DNA of 64,000 nucleotides from Sequoia sempervirens (GCA_007258455.2 VDFB02270651.1:494148320-494212319), one strand, 5' to 3'. Shown: positions 34,944 through 47,971, numbered from the stretch's first letter. Notes: generated by a model from the sequence alone, not told the origin. Numbers and translations: made by a program.

Positions 34944-36139
34944 TGTAACAATCCTGGTGTTCTATTCAGTAAAATTTCAAAGTTTTCACCTCAAGTGAAT
35001 GATCCATGATGCTACAACATAGCAATTTTTTTTTTTCTTTTCCATAATGTAAATTACATGCATATAATTGAAATAAACACTATTCCAAACTTCCATTGCA
35101 TTTCATTGTGATTTCACAAATCTTTCCATAACGTAGATTTCATATTGAATAAACTCAAGTTTATCATTCAAGAATGGGTACATGATACATACATAGCTCT
35201 TTTGAGCTTCATTTGGAAATAGATATACAAACTGGTCTTGATGTCGCTGCATTGGTGCATGCACTCCTGATGTCCCTGCTCCTTGGTGCATACACTCTAG
35301 TTGTACCCAACATTGGCACAAGCATTCACAAACCTCGACCGCCAATTGATAAGGAGAAGCATCACTCAAGCGCTTTTCCGCCAACCACGAATTAACTGTG
35401 GTCCTCTGCACATCTGCCACATATGGTAATATGGCCCTTCCCTTTGACGAAGAGTTTGTTATGGTAACCTAATAGCTATAGCCTATCTGAGCTTAGTGTT
35501 GTGCCCTACATAACTAGAACTTGCATCCACTACAATTTTGAACTAGCATGCATAAAAGGAACACAGTGAATTGATAGTGCAATCAGTGGAAAATTACACT
35601 ACTTTGGCCAAAGTATTCTCACCCAATCCTTCGAGTGACAGTCTTCCTATTCACATACACTACCATAGCTCAATTTGGATTATGACCATTCATATACTAT
35701 GCTTATGAAATTTCCTTCCATAGGTATTCACTAATTTCAGAAATAACCTATTCCCCTTTTCCCAAAACACAATGGTATCTCTACTTAGTATTCACATGCA
35801 TAAGTTATCCCCTTCATTGGACAATCTAATCCTAGGAATAATCTATGATTCCTTCATGATTCTAACTTTACAAGAGCTTTGTAAATAACTTTATATTCTA
35901 AAGTATAGCTACACAATAATCATCTTATCATAGAATAAATGACTCAATTTAGGAATATATTACGTCAATAAATGATTCTCATCAAGAGTATAGTCTTATC
36001 AATGAATGACCTCAATCGAAAAATAACCATATCAATAAATGATTCCATTTGAGAGTGTAATCTCCTTAGTAAAAAGGGTATTCAAAGAATAGAATCTTGT
36101 CAACAATATGACTTCATATCAAGAGTATAAAACAACCAA

Positions 36140-36500
36140 TTAGGTAACAACTCTAACTCAATAGGTAATCCCACCTATGGCTCCTATCAAATAGTCATTC
36201 ATAAACTCAAGTGATTTACTTACCACATAGGTGAGTCTCAACCTTGGTACACCCTAATCCTGGATATAATCTATAATCAACAATCAGTCTGATTATGTAG
36301 GTTATTCTAAGCCTATGTGCTTTAAACAAAGCTCAACTACATAACCCATTCAAGTAGGTTATTCTCAACCTATTGGTTTCAATAGGTGATCAAGTAAATA
36401 TTCCAACCTAGTAGGTAATTCTTAACCTAGGGTTTCATTCATTAATCAAATATACTTCTCAACCCAAATAGGTTCACTCTCAACCTAGGGTTTCGTTTAG
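36140..36500. repeat. Array of short hairpins (AGGTT...AACCT)
   Basis: Five or six successive units such as AGGTTATTCTCAACCT (36356-36371) and AGGTAATTCTTAACCT, spaced about 60 bp, each able to form a 5-bp stem, several followed by AGGGTTTC. Upstream (35930-36130) are short repeats of AATAAATGATTC. Confidence 0.6.
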
Positions 36501-36718
36501 TAGTAAAGTAATGATCAAGTGATCATACAAGTATAGATTAGCAATGTGACATCTCGTCCTAACATATCTTTCATACTATCACTATTGATGTTTTGCTAAA
36601 CCTTGACATTCCTAAGGTTTCCTAGCATTATAAGCTAATAGTGTTAAGTCACTTCATGGCTTTGATACATTTCACATTATACATGTAGTGTAACTATCTA
36701 TGTATAGAAATATCATCT

Positions 36719-37946
36719 GAGTTCCCATATAGGGTATACAAGAGTATTAAATCACTCCCTTAAGCTATTCGCGCTTTCACCAAATCTAGTATATAATACT
36801 ATTGATAAACAATCACTCCTTACTATGGAGTATGTAAAAACACCCACAAGGAAATCATAACATTCACGACTCCTTCCCTTTCTATAAGCAAGTAGATCTT
36901 TACTCTATTTTAAGCAATCTAATGCGTTTCCAAATAAAAACACACAAGGAAATCAATCTTTCAAATAAAAGATGAAACATGAAGAGGATAGATTCTCATG
37001 CTTGGTAAATGCTTAATCCAATTGATCCACTGGATTTTTAGCCTGCTCTTAGAATCAACTTAGCAACAAACCTTCTCAATTTATTTCACTAAATTCCTCA
37101 CATTAACTCTCAGCAGAATAAGAGTCTCTCAACGAAAATACAACAGAATGGAGTTAGCATAGAGATGCAGAGAAGTGTATCACTAAATGGGGTGAGAATG
37201 CTTCATATTTATACCCAAAAACCAGCATCTATAGCCTACAAACAAGGCTTATTCTATGACACTTCTCAGCAATATACCATCAACTCAACTTAATAAAGAA
37301 AAGGTGGCGGATTCCTATCATAATACTCATTTGAGTTCCCATATAGGGTATACAAGAGTATTAAACCACTCCCTTAAGCTATTCGCTCTTTCACCAAATC
37401 TAGTATATAATACTATTGATAAACAATCACTCCTTACTATGGAATATGTAAAAACACCCACAAGGAAATCATGACATTCACGACTCCTTCCCTTTCTATA
37501 AGCAAGTAGATCTTTACTCTATTTCAAGCAATCTAATGCGTTTCCAAATAAAAACACACAAGGAAATCAATCTTTCAAATAAAAGATGAAACATGAAGAG
37601 GATAGATTCTCATGCTTGGTAAACGCATAATCCAATTGATCCACTGGATTTTTAGCCTGCTCTTAGAATCAACTTAGCAACAAACCTTCTCAATTTCTTT
37701 CACTAAATTCCTCACATTAACTCTCAGCAAAATAAGAGTCTCTCTATGAGAATACAACAGAATGGAGTAGCATAGAGATGCAGAGAAGTAGTGTATCCCT
37801 AAATGGGGTGAGAATTTTTCATATTTATACCCAAAAATCAGCATCTACAGCCTACAAACATGGCTTATGCTATGACACTTCTCAGGAATATACCATCGAC
37901 TCAGCTTAATAACGAAAAGGTGGCGGATTCCTATCATAATACTCAT
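36719..37946. repeat. Tandem duplication of 614 bp inside the solo LTR
   Basis: Copy 1 36719-37332 and copy 2 37333-37946 both start GAGTTCCCATATAGGG and end TCATAATACTCAT. They differ at scattered bases. Each carries a TATA-like motif facing the - strand. Confidence 0.9.
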
Positions 37947-39313
37947 CAAATTTATACAGCAGATTGATTATATGCTTGCCAACAGCAGTTTGACTATTTC
38001 ATAAAGCACATGCTTCATTCAGGAAATTGACTTCCAGGCTAAAAAGGCTTCTAAATGAAACTCAGAATTCATAATATGGCGCCAACAAAACACCACGCCT
38101 CCTATTCTTTTGGTTTGCTGTTTATTCCAAAGACTAAGTCAAGGCTATTTCATGCATTTGCTCTTAAGTTTGACTTTGTCTTGTTGGTGTATTTTACACG
38201 TTTAGCATTGGCTTGCTATTCATGCGCACTTACAGCGAAGTCATCACTTTATACACAGCCCATTAAAATGTTTACATACTTCCTTTATTATGTGCAGCCC
38301 CTTTTATTGCTATGTATTTGCTGGTTCAAGGTTTAAAGACTCAGTCAATCATTGCTTTATGCATTGGACTCAAACACTTTATGTGCTGCACGCATACTCA
38401 AATCATTTATGCGTTTCAAATGTTTAAGCATCATTTGCATTACTCTTCCATGTATTTCATACGCAACATATTCACTTAATTTGCTGGCTATAAGCGTATG
38501 TTCAATACTCTCCAAGTGCTGGCTATTTGGTCTCTTTTCTTAGAATGGCGCAGAAATCAATTCATCTAAATGTTTTATATTGTATATGCATTTAAAGCTA
38601 CTCCATAAGCACTTATATAAAACAATGTGTAATGACAAAGTATATATATATATATATATATATTCTTATTAAATTGCATATATTAATTGCCAATCAAATA
38701 CATATTTAAGTAATTATGTATATGTATACACATATATACGTATATCAATATGTATGTATATTCCTTTACATGAATGTTCTAATATACTTATACATTAATA
38801 TATGTACATTTCACTATACATATATCATTTCTTTAATATTAAACTCAAACACATACTCCCAAGGTATTATGTATACAAATACATATACGTATGTATGTAT
38901 GTATTATCAAATACATACATATATACATATATAAAAATATATACAAGTATAACATTATCTAATATTTAATAATAGTAGACACATATATTCACCTTCGTCG
39001 ATGAGTAGATATATAAAATGTGCACATATATACATGTGTCATAAACGTGTAACTCATATTCCTATGCATATTATGTAACCAATGCATGAGTTATCGTTTA
39101 TTCATATATACATGTCTACATTTTACGTATATACTTATTGACATAAGAATACACGAAGGACTTTCTCGCATATTCTAATCAAGATCATTCCAAGCCAAAA
39201 CCACAAACCCACACAAAACGTACCCAAACCAAGAACAATCAAGAGCCCAAAGACTAATACCAAACCATAATCAATCAAAGATGACCAAACAAACTCTCCG
39301 ATTTATCCAAGAC
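37947..39313. other. AT-rich part of the solo LTR with TA microsatellite
   Basis: No gene. A (TA)n run lies at 38641-38662, then about 500 bp of ATACATATATACGTATGTATG-like sequence to 39170. Short open frames here are compositional. Confidence 0.7.
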
Positions 39314-39318
39314 ATCAA
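39314..39318. repeat. Target site duplication, left (ATCAA)
   Basis: Before TG at 39319; repeated at 51714-51718 after CA at 51713. Confidence 0.92.
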
Positions 39319-41075
39319 TGTAATGTCCCCTTCTCATCAGTGATCAGCATTGCAATTCATCAGTCTATTCCGGAACCCGTAGACTGGAATGAGGTGAAAG
39401 TAGGGTTTCGTGGCTTGGAGTTTTGTGGCATTTCATGTTATTTACTATTTATAGTAAATGCTAGTTGTGGCAGTTGCAGTTGTCTATTCTTAGTCCTTTG
39501 CAGTTGGAGCAGTTATTGTTATTATGGTTTGGTCTTCAGAAAACTTTAATTGGTGAAAAATATTTAATTGAAGGCATTATGTTTTAATTCACTGTTGACA
39601 CCCCCCTTGGCCTAAGGAGATAACTTAAGTTGTTTTTAAAGTGGGGCCATGAAGGGTACGCCTTCATTATAAGATTATTTAATCTTTATTCAAATATTAC
39701 TTCAGCTTGTATTTGGACGCCACTTTTATAAATGTTACTTTTTTGAATAAAGTGAATTTCTCATGAGGCCTTTGGGACGCCACTTTGAGAAGTTGAATGG
39801 TTTTTGGAATTCAAAGGGACTCCTGTGTCTTTTGATCTGCTTCTCAGGCAATTGAAGAGTTTTGGTGAGCTCTTATTTATTGAAGGCTTTTGCTCCAACA
39901 TATCATCCATGAAAATTATGCTAAAGTTATGCTGTCGAAATGACAATTGACATATTGCTTCGAGGAAGTCTACCTCCTAGCCTTTCATCCAATTTCGTGT
40001 TTGCAATATAACACCTAGTTGGCTACATTGCTGCTTCTCAACATCAGACTAGTAGATTGAGCATCAAAGATTGAAGATTTTGGAGTTTTTTTCACAGTTC
40101 TGGTTTCCTGGTTTTTACACAGCTGAAGCTGATTTTTGCTCATATCAATCTGAGTGATTTTATTTTCATTCTGGGTATTTTGGCAATCAATTTGTTGACT
40201 CAAGGCGCCATCTTTCACCAAGAATTGGAATTTAATTCCAAGTATTCATTTTTATCTTGCAAAGTCGATTTTTCAAGGAGGCCGTACATTTCAGTTTGCA
40301 TTGGGAATTGTGCCAGAAAATAAAGAACGTGATTTGCTGCTGTTTCTTCCTCCTGGTTTGGTCGCCTACCTTCTGAGAGACCATTGCAACTGATTTCAGT
40401 CAATTCGGAGGTGAAATGAGTGAGTTATGAGTATTTTACTGTTTTCCAGTTTGCTGTTATAAATTTCCAGAACTCAGGATTTTACATCAGATTTATCAGT
40501 TTCCAGTTTTAATCATTTTTCAGTCATTGGAAAGCAAAGAACATTGTTAGAATTCATTCTTATCTCCTTATCTCATTTCTCTATCATTGTAATTCATGTA
40601 TTTGCAGTCATTTTGAATTGTAAGGTTCTGATTAGTAGTACTAATCTAACCCATTATTATTGCTGCAACTATTTGATTAAATTCTCATTAAAGTCCCCTG
40701 GATGGTTTACCGCCAGTGTGGTTAAATTGATTGTAACTCTTGTACCCACTCAAAGTGGTGAATCCCCACAGTTCCGTGGATGCCCGCCGCAGCGGATGAA
40801 TTGTTTCTAGTGTAATCTTTTCCCCCCACTGTTTGGTGGTAGCGTGGAATTGCTTTTCATGGCTGGTTATCCGCCTATCTGTTTATAATTTCAACTTTCT
40901 TCACTCCGTCATATGTTAGCACCTCGCCCTTAGTGGGATCTTGAGTGCACATTCTTGACGTTGAGTAGTTATTCAATTCAAGTTCAGTTTTCAGTTTGAT
41001 GCTAACGCTAATCCAGTCAACTAGTGTTGGTTTGTGTTATGATAATTCAAGAAAAAAATTGGTTAGCATATTTCA
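39319..41075 (+). repeat. 5' LTR of the Gypsy element
   Basis: 1,757 bp, TGTAATGTCC...ATTTCA. It holds the palindromic TATA-like ATTTACTATTTATAGTAAAT (39440-39459). From about 39560 on it is nearly identical to the 3' LTR, but the first 240 bp differ strongly. Confidence 0.95.
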
Positions 41076-41076
41076 G

Positions 41077-41088
41077 TGGTATCAGAGC
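41077..41088 (+). other. Primer binding site of the Gypsy element
   Basis: TGGTATCAGAGC (tRNA-iMet) one base after the LTR end. Confidence 0.95.
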
Positions 41089-41130
41089 CGAAGACCCTGC
41101 CATCCTGTGGCAGATTGCAGTAGTTAACTG

Positions 41131-42957
41131 ATGAGTGAAAGAGACACTAGGCCATACACCAGAAGTCAGGCCAGAAATCAGCATCAGTTTCCGCCCGTTC
41201 CAGAGGCAGATACCTTCTCAGAAGTCCTAAGAGATCTTGGTAAAACAGTGGAAGGTTCAGATAATTCAGTGGAAGTGGTTGATCACACAGCTGTAATAAT
41301 GTCAGATTCTGTAAGGAGAGATAATGAAGAGAGGGATAGAGTGGAGAAGAAGTTTGACGGGATGATAGACATGATGTCCCGTTTATTATCCAAGTTGGAT
41401 CAGCAAGCAGCTCAGAGTATTATTCAGCCCCAAAATAACTCAGCTGGAGAAAGTAGTGGAGTTAATGGAAATAATAATAGTGGCAGTCCTGAGGTGGATA
41501 CTAGAGACAGAATTGTGGGTCAGCATACTGCAATTCATAGTGGGTCATCCTCTAGACCCCTTTTTCCCGTTTTCACACCAAGGGAAGAGCAACAACCAGT
41601 TGAGGCTACTCCAAACTTTGCTGATGATGCTCGTCAAGCTTACATGGAGTACGTTTATTTACCTCTTGATTTGAGGGGTACTTGGACCTTTGATCAATAC
41701 ATGAATCAAAGGAGTCGGAGAAATGGTGGAAGGAATGATCAACGTCCTCCTACAACACCTAGAAATGATTTCTACCAGGCATTGGGAAAGATCACTATGG
41801 AACATTTTGATGGTAGTAATAAGTGTACAGCCAGGTCATGGGTACAAAAGTTAGATAACTACCTTTCTCTTAGACCTATGCCGGAAGAGGATGCTATCAA
41901 ATTTGCTACCTTGCATTTAGATGGGATAGCTCATGAATGGTGGACTCATGGTTTGGTCACTCTTGGCCATAACCTCATTCGCACATATGGAGAGTTTACA
42001 AATAAGTTGATTGAAAGATTTGACACCAAAGATCTTGAATTAAGATTTAGAGAATTGACACAATTGAAACAGCAAGGATCTTTAGAAAGCTATGTGGCTG
42101 ATTTTCAGAGTTTGTCAGTAATGGTGCCAAACATTACTGAAAGAAGACTTGTAGTTCTTTTTGCTGAAGGTTTAATGGAGCCTTTGAAGGGTTGGGTCAA
42201 AGCATTTGATCCTCCAACACTAGATGAAGCTATCAAGAAAGCTAGGAGCATGGAGTTGGCAGCCCCAAGGCCTAAATTTCACTCAAAACCATTCAGCCAT
42301 AAGAAAGATAAAAAGCCTTCTTCAAATCTGCCCAAGAAGTTTCCACCAAGGCTGTCCGAAGAGCTCAAAGAACAGCTTAGAAAGGACGGAGTTTGTTACA
42401 CTTGCCGTGATCCTTGGGTTAAGGGTCATCGCTGCTATGGAAGAGGCAAAGCTAATCGAATGGAGGGCTATTCTGATTATGGATCAGAATCTGATTCGTC
42501 TGATCAGCAATACGAATCAGCAAGTAGTGAAGGTGAAGAAGCTCCAGAAGACAAGTCCGAAGAGGTGGGAGATGGTAGTGCTTTTGCACAACTATCAAGT
42601 TTTCAAAAGAATGAGTCCTTTCAGGTTCATGGAGTGGTGAATTCACAAAGGATAGTTGCCCTAATTGATATGGGAGCAACTCACAATTTTATTGATGAAG
42701 CACTAGTTGCTAGAAAAGGTTTGAAGACTGAAGAATTTGATGGTTTCAAGGTAATGGTTGTTGATGGTTTTACTATGTCTTGCACAAGGAAGATTCCTAA
42801 CCTCTCTTTGCAATTGGGAAATCATGAGATTAAAGATGATTTTTATGTGGTGGGAATTGGAGACAATGATATTGTGTTGGGCATACAATGGCTGCGATCT
42901 CTTGGTGAGATCACATTGAATTTGCAAACCATGGAGCTGAAATTTCAGTCTAATTGA
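41131..42957 (+). CDS. gag-protease of the Gypsy element
   Basis: An intact 608-codon frame starting shortly after the primer site. Gag core: FDGSNKCTARSWVQKLDNYL to about residue 370. A CCHC-like finger CYTCRDPWVKGHRC is at about 42394-42435 in the chromovirus-type spacing, then an acidic Ser/Glu-rich linker. The aspartic protease ALIDMGATHNFID has DMG codons at 42667-42675, where active proteases have DSG or DTG, so it is probably inactive. The C-terminal protease signature DIVLGIQWLRSLG is present. The frame ends at TGA and the RT frame begins 21 bp later. Confidence 0.92.
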   Translation: MSERDTRPYTRSQARNQHQFPPVPEADTFSEVLRDLGKTVEGSDNSVEVVDHTAVIMSDSVRRDNEERDRVEKKFDGMIDMMSRLLSKLDQQAAQSIIQPQNNSAGESSGVNGNNNSGSPEVDTRDRIVGQHTAIHSGSSSRPLFPVFTPREEQQPVEATPNFADDARQAYMEYVYLPLDLRGTWTFDQYMNQRSRRNGGRNDQRPPTTPRNDFYQALGKITMEHFDGSNKCTARSWVQKLDNYLSLRPMPEEDAIKFATLHLDGIAHEWWTHGLVTLGHNLIRTYGEFTNKLIERFDTKDLELRFRELTQLKQQGSLESYVADFQSLSVMVPNITERRLVVLFAEGLMEPLKGWVKAFDPPTLDEAIKKARSMELAAPRPKFHSKPFSHKKDKKPSSNLPKKFPPRLSEELKEQLRKDGVCYTCRDPWVKGHRCYGRGKANRMEGYSDYGSESDSSDQQYESASSEGEEAPEDKSEEVGDGSAFAQLSSFQKNESFQVHGVVNSQRIVALIDMGATHNFIDEALVARKGLKTEEFDGFKVMVVDGFTMSCTRKIPNLSLQLGNHEIKDDFYVVGIGDNDIVLGIQWLRSLGEITLNLQTMELKFQSN

Positions 42958-42978
42958 AGGAAGGTTGTTTTAAGAGGG

Positions 42979-43943
42979 ATGTCAAATGGAGGCCCTCGAA
43001 TTGTTTCGTTGAAAAGGATGGAAAGGCTGATCCGCCATGATCAAGTTGAATGGGCTGCTGAATGTATGGTTTTACCAGCTGATCCTGTTGAGGAAAAAAG
43101 GCAATATCATCCTGATATTCAAGCCTTACTTTCAAAGAAAAGTAAAGTCTTTGGAAGCTTACCTCCTGGAAGACCTCCTGAAAGAGGTTCTGAGCATGTG
43201 ATTGAGTTAGAAGAGGGAGCAAAACCAGTCATTACTACACCTTACCGCTATCCAAAGAGGCAGAAAGATGAAATTGAAAAAGCCATCAAGGAGCTGTTGG
43301 AAAGTGGTTTTATTAGACCAAGCAAGAGTCCATTTGCTTCAGCAGTAGTGCTGGTCAAAAAGAAAGATGGTACAATGCGTATGTGTGTTGACTATCGCGC
43401 ATTAAATCAAAAAACCATCAAGAATAGATATCCTATCCCTAGGATTGATGAGCTTATTGATGAGCTCCATGGGGCAATGTTTTTCTCAAAGATTGATCTT
43501 CGTTCGGGTTATCACCAAATCAGAATGAGGGAGGAGGATATAGAGAAGACAGCGTTTAGATGCCATTTTGGGCATTTTGAATTTCTTGTCATGCCTTTTG
43601 GTTTGACAAATGCTCCAGCCACATTTCAATCTTGTATGAACAAGATTTTTAGACAGTAGTTGAGGAGGTTTGTGCTCATTTTCTTCGACGACATTCTCAT
43701 ATTCAGTAAGTCATGGGAAGAGCACCTTAAGCATTTAGAAGAAGTGCTTAGCATTTTAGAGGCGGAATGTTTGTTCGCCAAAGAATCAAAGTGTGAGTTT
43801 GGGTTGGACGAACTTTTATACCTTGGCCACATTATCAGTTCAAAGGGTGTGAAAGTGGATCCAGAAAAGATAAGGGCCATTCTTGACTGGCCAACTCCAA
43901 AGAATATTTCTCATTTGAGAGGATTTTTGGGGTTATGTGGATT
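42979..43943 (+). pseudogene. Reverse transcriptase of the Gypsy element, 5' part
   Basis: RT motifs in order: [67 protein letters not shown] and the catalytic FFDDIL (Asp codons 43687-43692), then LGHIISSKGV and HLRGFLGLCGF. One in-frame TAG (43657-43659) interrupts it. The frame is broken at 43943 by the 4.0-kb insert and resumes at 47972. Confidence 0.93.
43923..43943. repeat. 21-bp direct repeat, left copy
   Basis: Identical to 47972-47992. It borders the insert and is part of the RT/RNase H coding sequence (GLCGF region). Confidence 0.92.
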
Positions 43944-45399
43944 TGTTGGCGTTTCAAATTAAACCTCGGAATCGCATTATTTGAAGCGGACATTGTACCT
44001 GAGATAAAAGCGCTCTTCAAATTAGGAGGCTCCCTCTAGCGATGGTGTTCAAGAAAGTAAGCTAAAACTAAGTTGCCCTATCTTTTTGATCAGCTTAAAC
44101 CTGAGGTTTATAAAAAACACAACGCCACAGCTGAGAATTTTAAGAACTTCAACTACGACTAACTTAAGCTAAAGACGTTTCTAACTTCTCAAGTAATACG
44201 CAGAGCAAGAGAAATTAGAAATGGACAAGGATGATTCTCTGACAAAGTGCTTCAATAAACTCTTTTCCAACAAACATCTACACACTTCAATATAAGCTGA
44301 AATCGAGATCATAAAAGCATAACACAAATAACGGAAATCTGAGATTTTGGACCAAGGCAAAGGAGGCTCATGATTTTATTACTCAAACTTCTAGAACAAA
44401 GCTCACTTCTAACATGCCTAGAACAAGAAATTGCAGCTAAAGAGGCTTGCAATCTTGCTCTTACACAATAGAAACAGCAATCACACTAACTCCTTGTTGG
44501 CTAAAGAGGCTCAACAATTGCTTATCACAACACAATTGAACTGAAACTGAATAACAACTTGCTGCAATACAGGCTCGCAATTTGCTAACACAATAACCGT
44601 TCCAACACAAAGTGAACTGACACTGAATAACAACTTACTGGCTAAAAGAGACTCAACAGTTTGTTATCGCAATAACCGTTAAAGAAACTAATGAGCGAAG
44701 GCTCTTATTTATAGACAAGTAGAGGAGTAGGGAACCCTAAAATCTCCTTGCTTTCACAATCTAGGGCTTGCTCAACAAGCAAACTTTATTACTAAATCTA
44801 GAAAAGAAGATGCTTTCACTTCTAAAACCGGAAGCCGAAAAAAAAAGGCATCAACTATTACATCTTATCTTCTTTCTCTTCTCAAAGAATGGATAAGGAT
44901 CATTCCAAGAATAGAAAGAAAGCGGGAAAGAAAGCTTCTAGAAGAAAGCTGCTTTAAAGCTCGATCACATCGGCTAGGAAATTAGAGATTGTGTCCCGGT
45001 TCGGTGCATCTATGCCAACTAAGGCAATATTCTGATTCTCCAAGATCTCTTCGCCCTTAGAGAATCTTTCACTTCTTCAACTGTTTTATGAGTTCTATTC
45101 TTGCAAAACATCGCTGCCCAAAAAGATGATTCACTAATTGATAACTTGGCGGCTCTTCAACTTTATGTTTCTGACACCTCTCTTGATTTCCAACAGAAGA
45201 GTATTGCACAACTCTTTTCTGATACCTTTCCTCTTTCTCATATCACACCTTCTGAGATGAAGAAGTTTTGACATAATGCTGATTTGGTCTCAAACTCGAG
45301 GGGAGTGTATTCCATATTGAAAACCTTGAAGAATGACTGTAAACTCGCCTATGTTTAGACAAGTCTTGAGCAATTTTCTATTTTTAGAATGCTGGTTTT

Positions 45400-45920
45400 T
45401 CGTCTTCAAACGGACAAATTTTGAGAAATTTTTCTGAGATATGGGTTTTGTTCAGAATATCGATGCAAGACAACCCAGATCGTCCGTTTTTGAAAATTTT
45501 GAATTTTGACTGAAAAAGCAGCAAACCCTAATTTCTTCAATTTTTCACCGAAAAAGCTAGCACCTGGGTTTTGTTCAGAATACAATTAGAAATGGACCCA
45601 GTTGATCAGATTTGAAAAACACTGATGGCTGATCGAAAAAGCAGCCCACCCTAGAATTTGAAATTTTCTTGAAAAAGCTGTGATATGGGTTTTCTTCAGA
45701 AGACTGATTTGAGAGGACCCAGATGGTTGAAAACTGAATGCACTGAGGATTTCATTGACATGCAAAATAAAAGCAGCTGCTGCAACTTGATGAAGTTCTT
45801 GAAAATTTCCTTTAGAAGATTGAGACAAAAAGACCCAGATGATTGAAAAGGAATGCCTTAGTCTTCTTCTTGAAAAGTTTAATCTTCTGGATGAAAAAGC
45901 TTGAAAAAGCAAGGGTTTAT
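45400..45920. repeat. Tandem repeat array, about 130-bp period
   Basis: Roughly four units share GGGTTTTGTTCAGAA or a variant, GACCCAGAT, and GAAAAAGC followed by AGCAAACCCTAATTTC-like sequence (for example 45437, 45567, 45688 and 45800-45840). Confidence 0.6.
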
Positions 45921-46199
45921 GTTGCTGGTCTGAAAAATATGATGAAAAACCAGCAAGCTACGTTCTTGAGTTTTGAAAAATTTCTTCAAACTTGCTGCTC
46001 CAACTTTCTCCCTTGAAGGCTACCTGCAAAAATAATGAAAATACATAAAAGAAAGATGTTAAATAGACTTAGGGTTTTGTTTTTGCTTTGCTTTCTTTTG
46101 CTTTTATCTCCAAAACCCTAAATCTCAGCTTCATTGAATTTGGACGCCTCTTTCTGCTCTTGCAATCTTGAAATTTTCGAAAATCTATGAAAATTTTAT

Positions 46200-47420
46200 A
46201 AGGCATGAAACTTTGGGTGCCTTTCTCCAAGAGGGGCGCTCAACTTCACCAGTGTTAGTCAAAATTTCAACTTTTTCAACTTTTCTCCATTTTAACATGC
46301 CACTTCGCCACTGATTTCTCGTTGATAGGTTTACCCGATAGGCGAGCTGAGTGATTCACGGCGGAGCCTGACTGATTCTGAAGAAGACGTTCTAGAGGCA
46401 CCTCCGGCCAAAAACTTGATTTTGACCTCCGAATTCATGAGAGGCTTTTCCTTCTAGGGGCGCCCAACTTCTTCAGTGTTAGCCATTTCTTGATTTTCAA
46501 GTTCTTCCTTCTCCTTTTGATTTTCTGGTGAATCTTCGATTCCAGGAGCTACGCTGATCTAACTGACTATCTGATTGTTTCGCTGGATAGCCAGACTGAT
46601 TTTGATGAGGCACTCTTGGACGCTACTTCTGCAAATTCCATCATCTGAAGGCCTTAAAGTTTGGGCGCCTTTCTTCAAGGGGGGCGCACACTTTCACCAG
46701 ACTTAGAAAAATCTTCAATTTATTCATGTCTTTCACTTCTTCGGGCGACCTTGTTGAATCTTGAGCTCCAGGCGTCGGATTGATGAATGTTCGGACTCGT
46801 TGCGAAGCTGAGAGGATTTTAGGAGGGGTCTTCTGGAAACACTTCTGCCAAAAAGCATCTTTTAATCCTTCAAAAGCTTGGGCGCCTATCTTGACTGGGG
46901 GCGCCCACTTTACCAACACTTAGTTTATTTTTTGATTTTTTCACCTTTGCTTTTGGATTTCTCTTTTCAACTCTCGTCGGACCCTCTGTTCAGCTCTTTG
47001 AATCTGGTGACTGCGAGCTCCGTTTGTCGTGCTGGATAGCTCACTGGAAACCCTGTTGCATTATGAAGACATCCCGTTATAACCTTGACTGCAATTTCAA
47101 CTGTTTGCACCCTTGAAAAGTTGGGCGCCTTTCTTCAACTGGGGCGCCCAGTTTCTCCAGACTTAGAAAAATTTTCAATTTATTCTTCTTCAAGTTTCAG
47201 ATCTTCATTTTATACCTTCCACTTTGACTTGAATTTGCTGGAGACTGGATTGTCGGATTCTCTGACGGGGATATCCATCGCGAAGCTGACTGAAAACTGA
47301 ACAACTTTCATTGGAGACCGTAACCCTAATTCCTTCATCTGTTACCCTAAAAAGGTGGGCGCCTTTCTTCACTTAGGGCGCCCAAACTCAGCAGTGTTAG
47401 AAAATTTTCAAGACTTTTCA
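46200..47420. repeat. Six-unit tandem array with GGGCGCC/GGCGCCC hairpins
   Basis: Units spaced about 205-245 bp (46216, 46458, 46664, 46880, 47122, 47357). The complete ones read GGGCGCC, then about 12 bases, then GGCGCCC, forming a 7-bp GC-rich stem, followed by CTTTnnCCAGACTTAGAAAATTTTC-type sequence. Confidence 0.75.
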
Positions 47421-47971
47421 ACTTTCTTCCTCGTTCCTCGTGCATGTTCATCGTTTCACCTTCTGCTGGAAGTTTGAATGCTAACATTGTTGCCTGGCAG
47501 TCAGATGACCTCCATTGATGACCTCGGAACTCCAGATATGCTTATGAAAAAGCTGAATAGACCCAGTAGGGCAAAACTGATTATTTTAAGATTCTGACTG
47601 CACCAGCCTGATACGGACACATTTTGAGCCAATCAAAAATCGATTCAGGACCACAATAAGGACCAACTTTCTATTTTAGAAAATTTTGCCGATTACTCTG
47701 TTTTGAAAACTTGGAAAAAACCGAGAAAATGTTACTATTCGAGAAAATTTCTAAATAGTTTTGCTTCCTGCATTTAGGGATGATGAAAAGCGAGAATCAC
47801 GGGTTTTAGCGGGGTTAAGCTGCTCTTAGCAGACCCAGATCGTCAGAAATTGAAAATTTTGCGTTCTAACCTCTCATGCAAGACATGCACACCCAAATTT
47901 TGACCTTTTTGACTAATTTAACAAGACTTTGACTCATTTCTTCAAAATATCTAAGTGTAACAAAAATTTTA

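Larger units (their letters stand above)
43944..47971. mobile_element. 4.0-kb insert of unknown class within the Gypsy element
   Basis: Starts TGTTGGCG and ends near GTGTAACA (47962) plus nine bases. It looks like a solo LTR by TG/CA ends and a TATA-like sequence facing the - strand (near 44700-44710), but the flanking duplication is 21 bp rather than 5 bp. No transposase or RT seen. It contains two tandem repeat arrays (45400-45920 and 46200-47420). Short frames are not convincing. Confidence 0.6.

Noticed and set aside
38055..38543. Two hydrophobic open frames in the solo LTR
   Set aside because: No homology recognised; they lie in AT-rich LTR sequence and lack gene context.
38641..39170. 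TA-rich block as a possible origin or matrix attachment region
   Set aside because: Simple microsatellite expansion inside an LTR; nothing else supports a function.
46200..47420. CRISPR-like array
   Set aside because: Spacing of 205-245 bp, degenerate units and plant transposon context rule it out.
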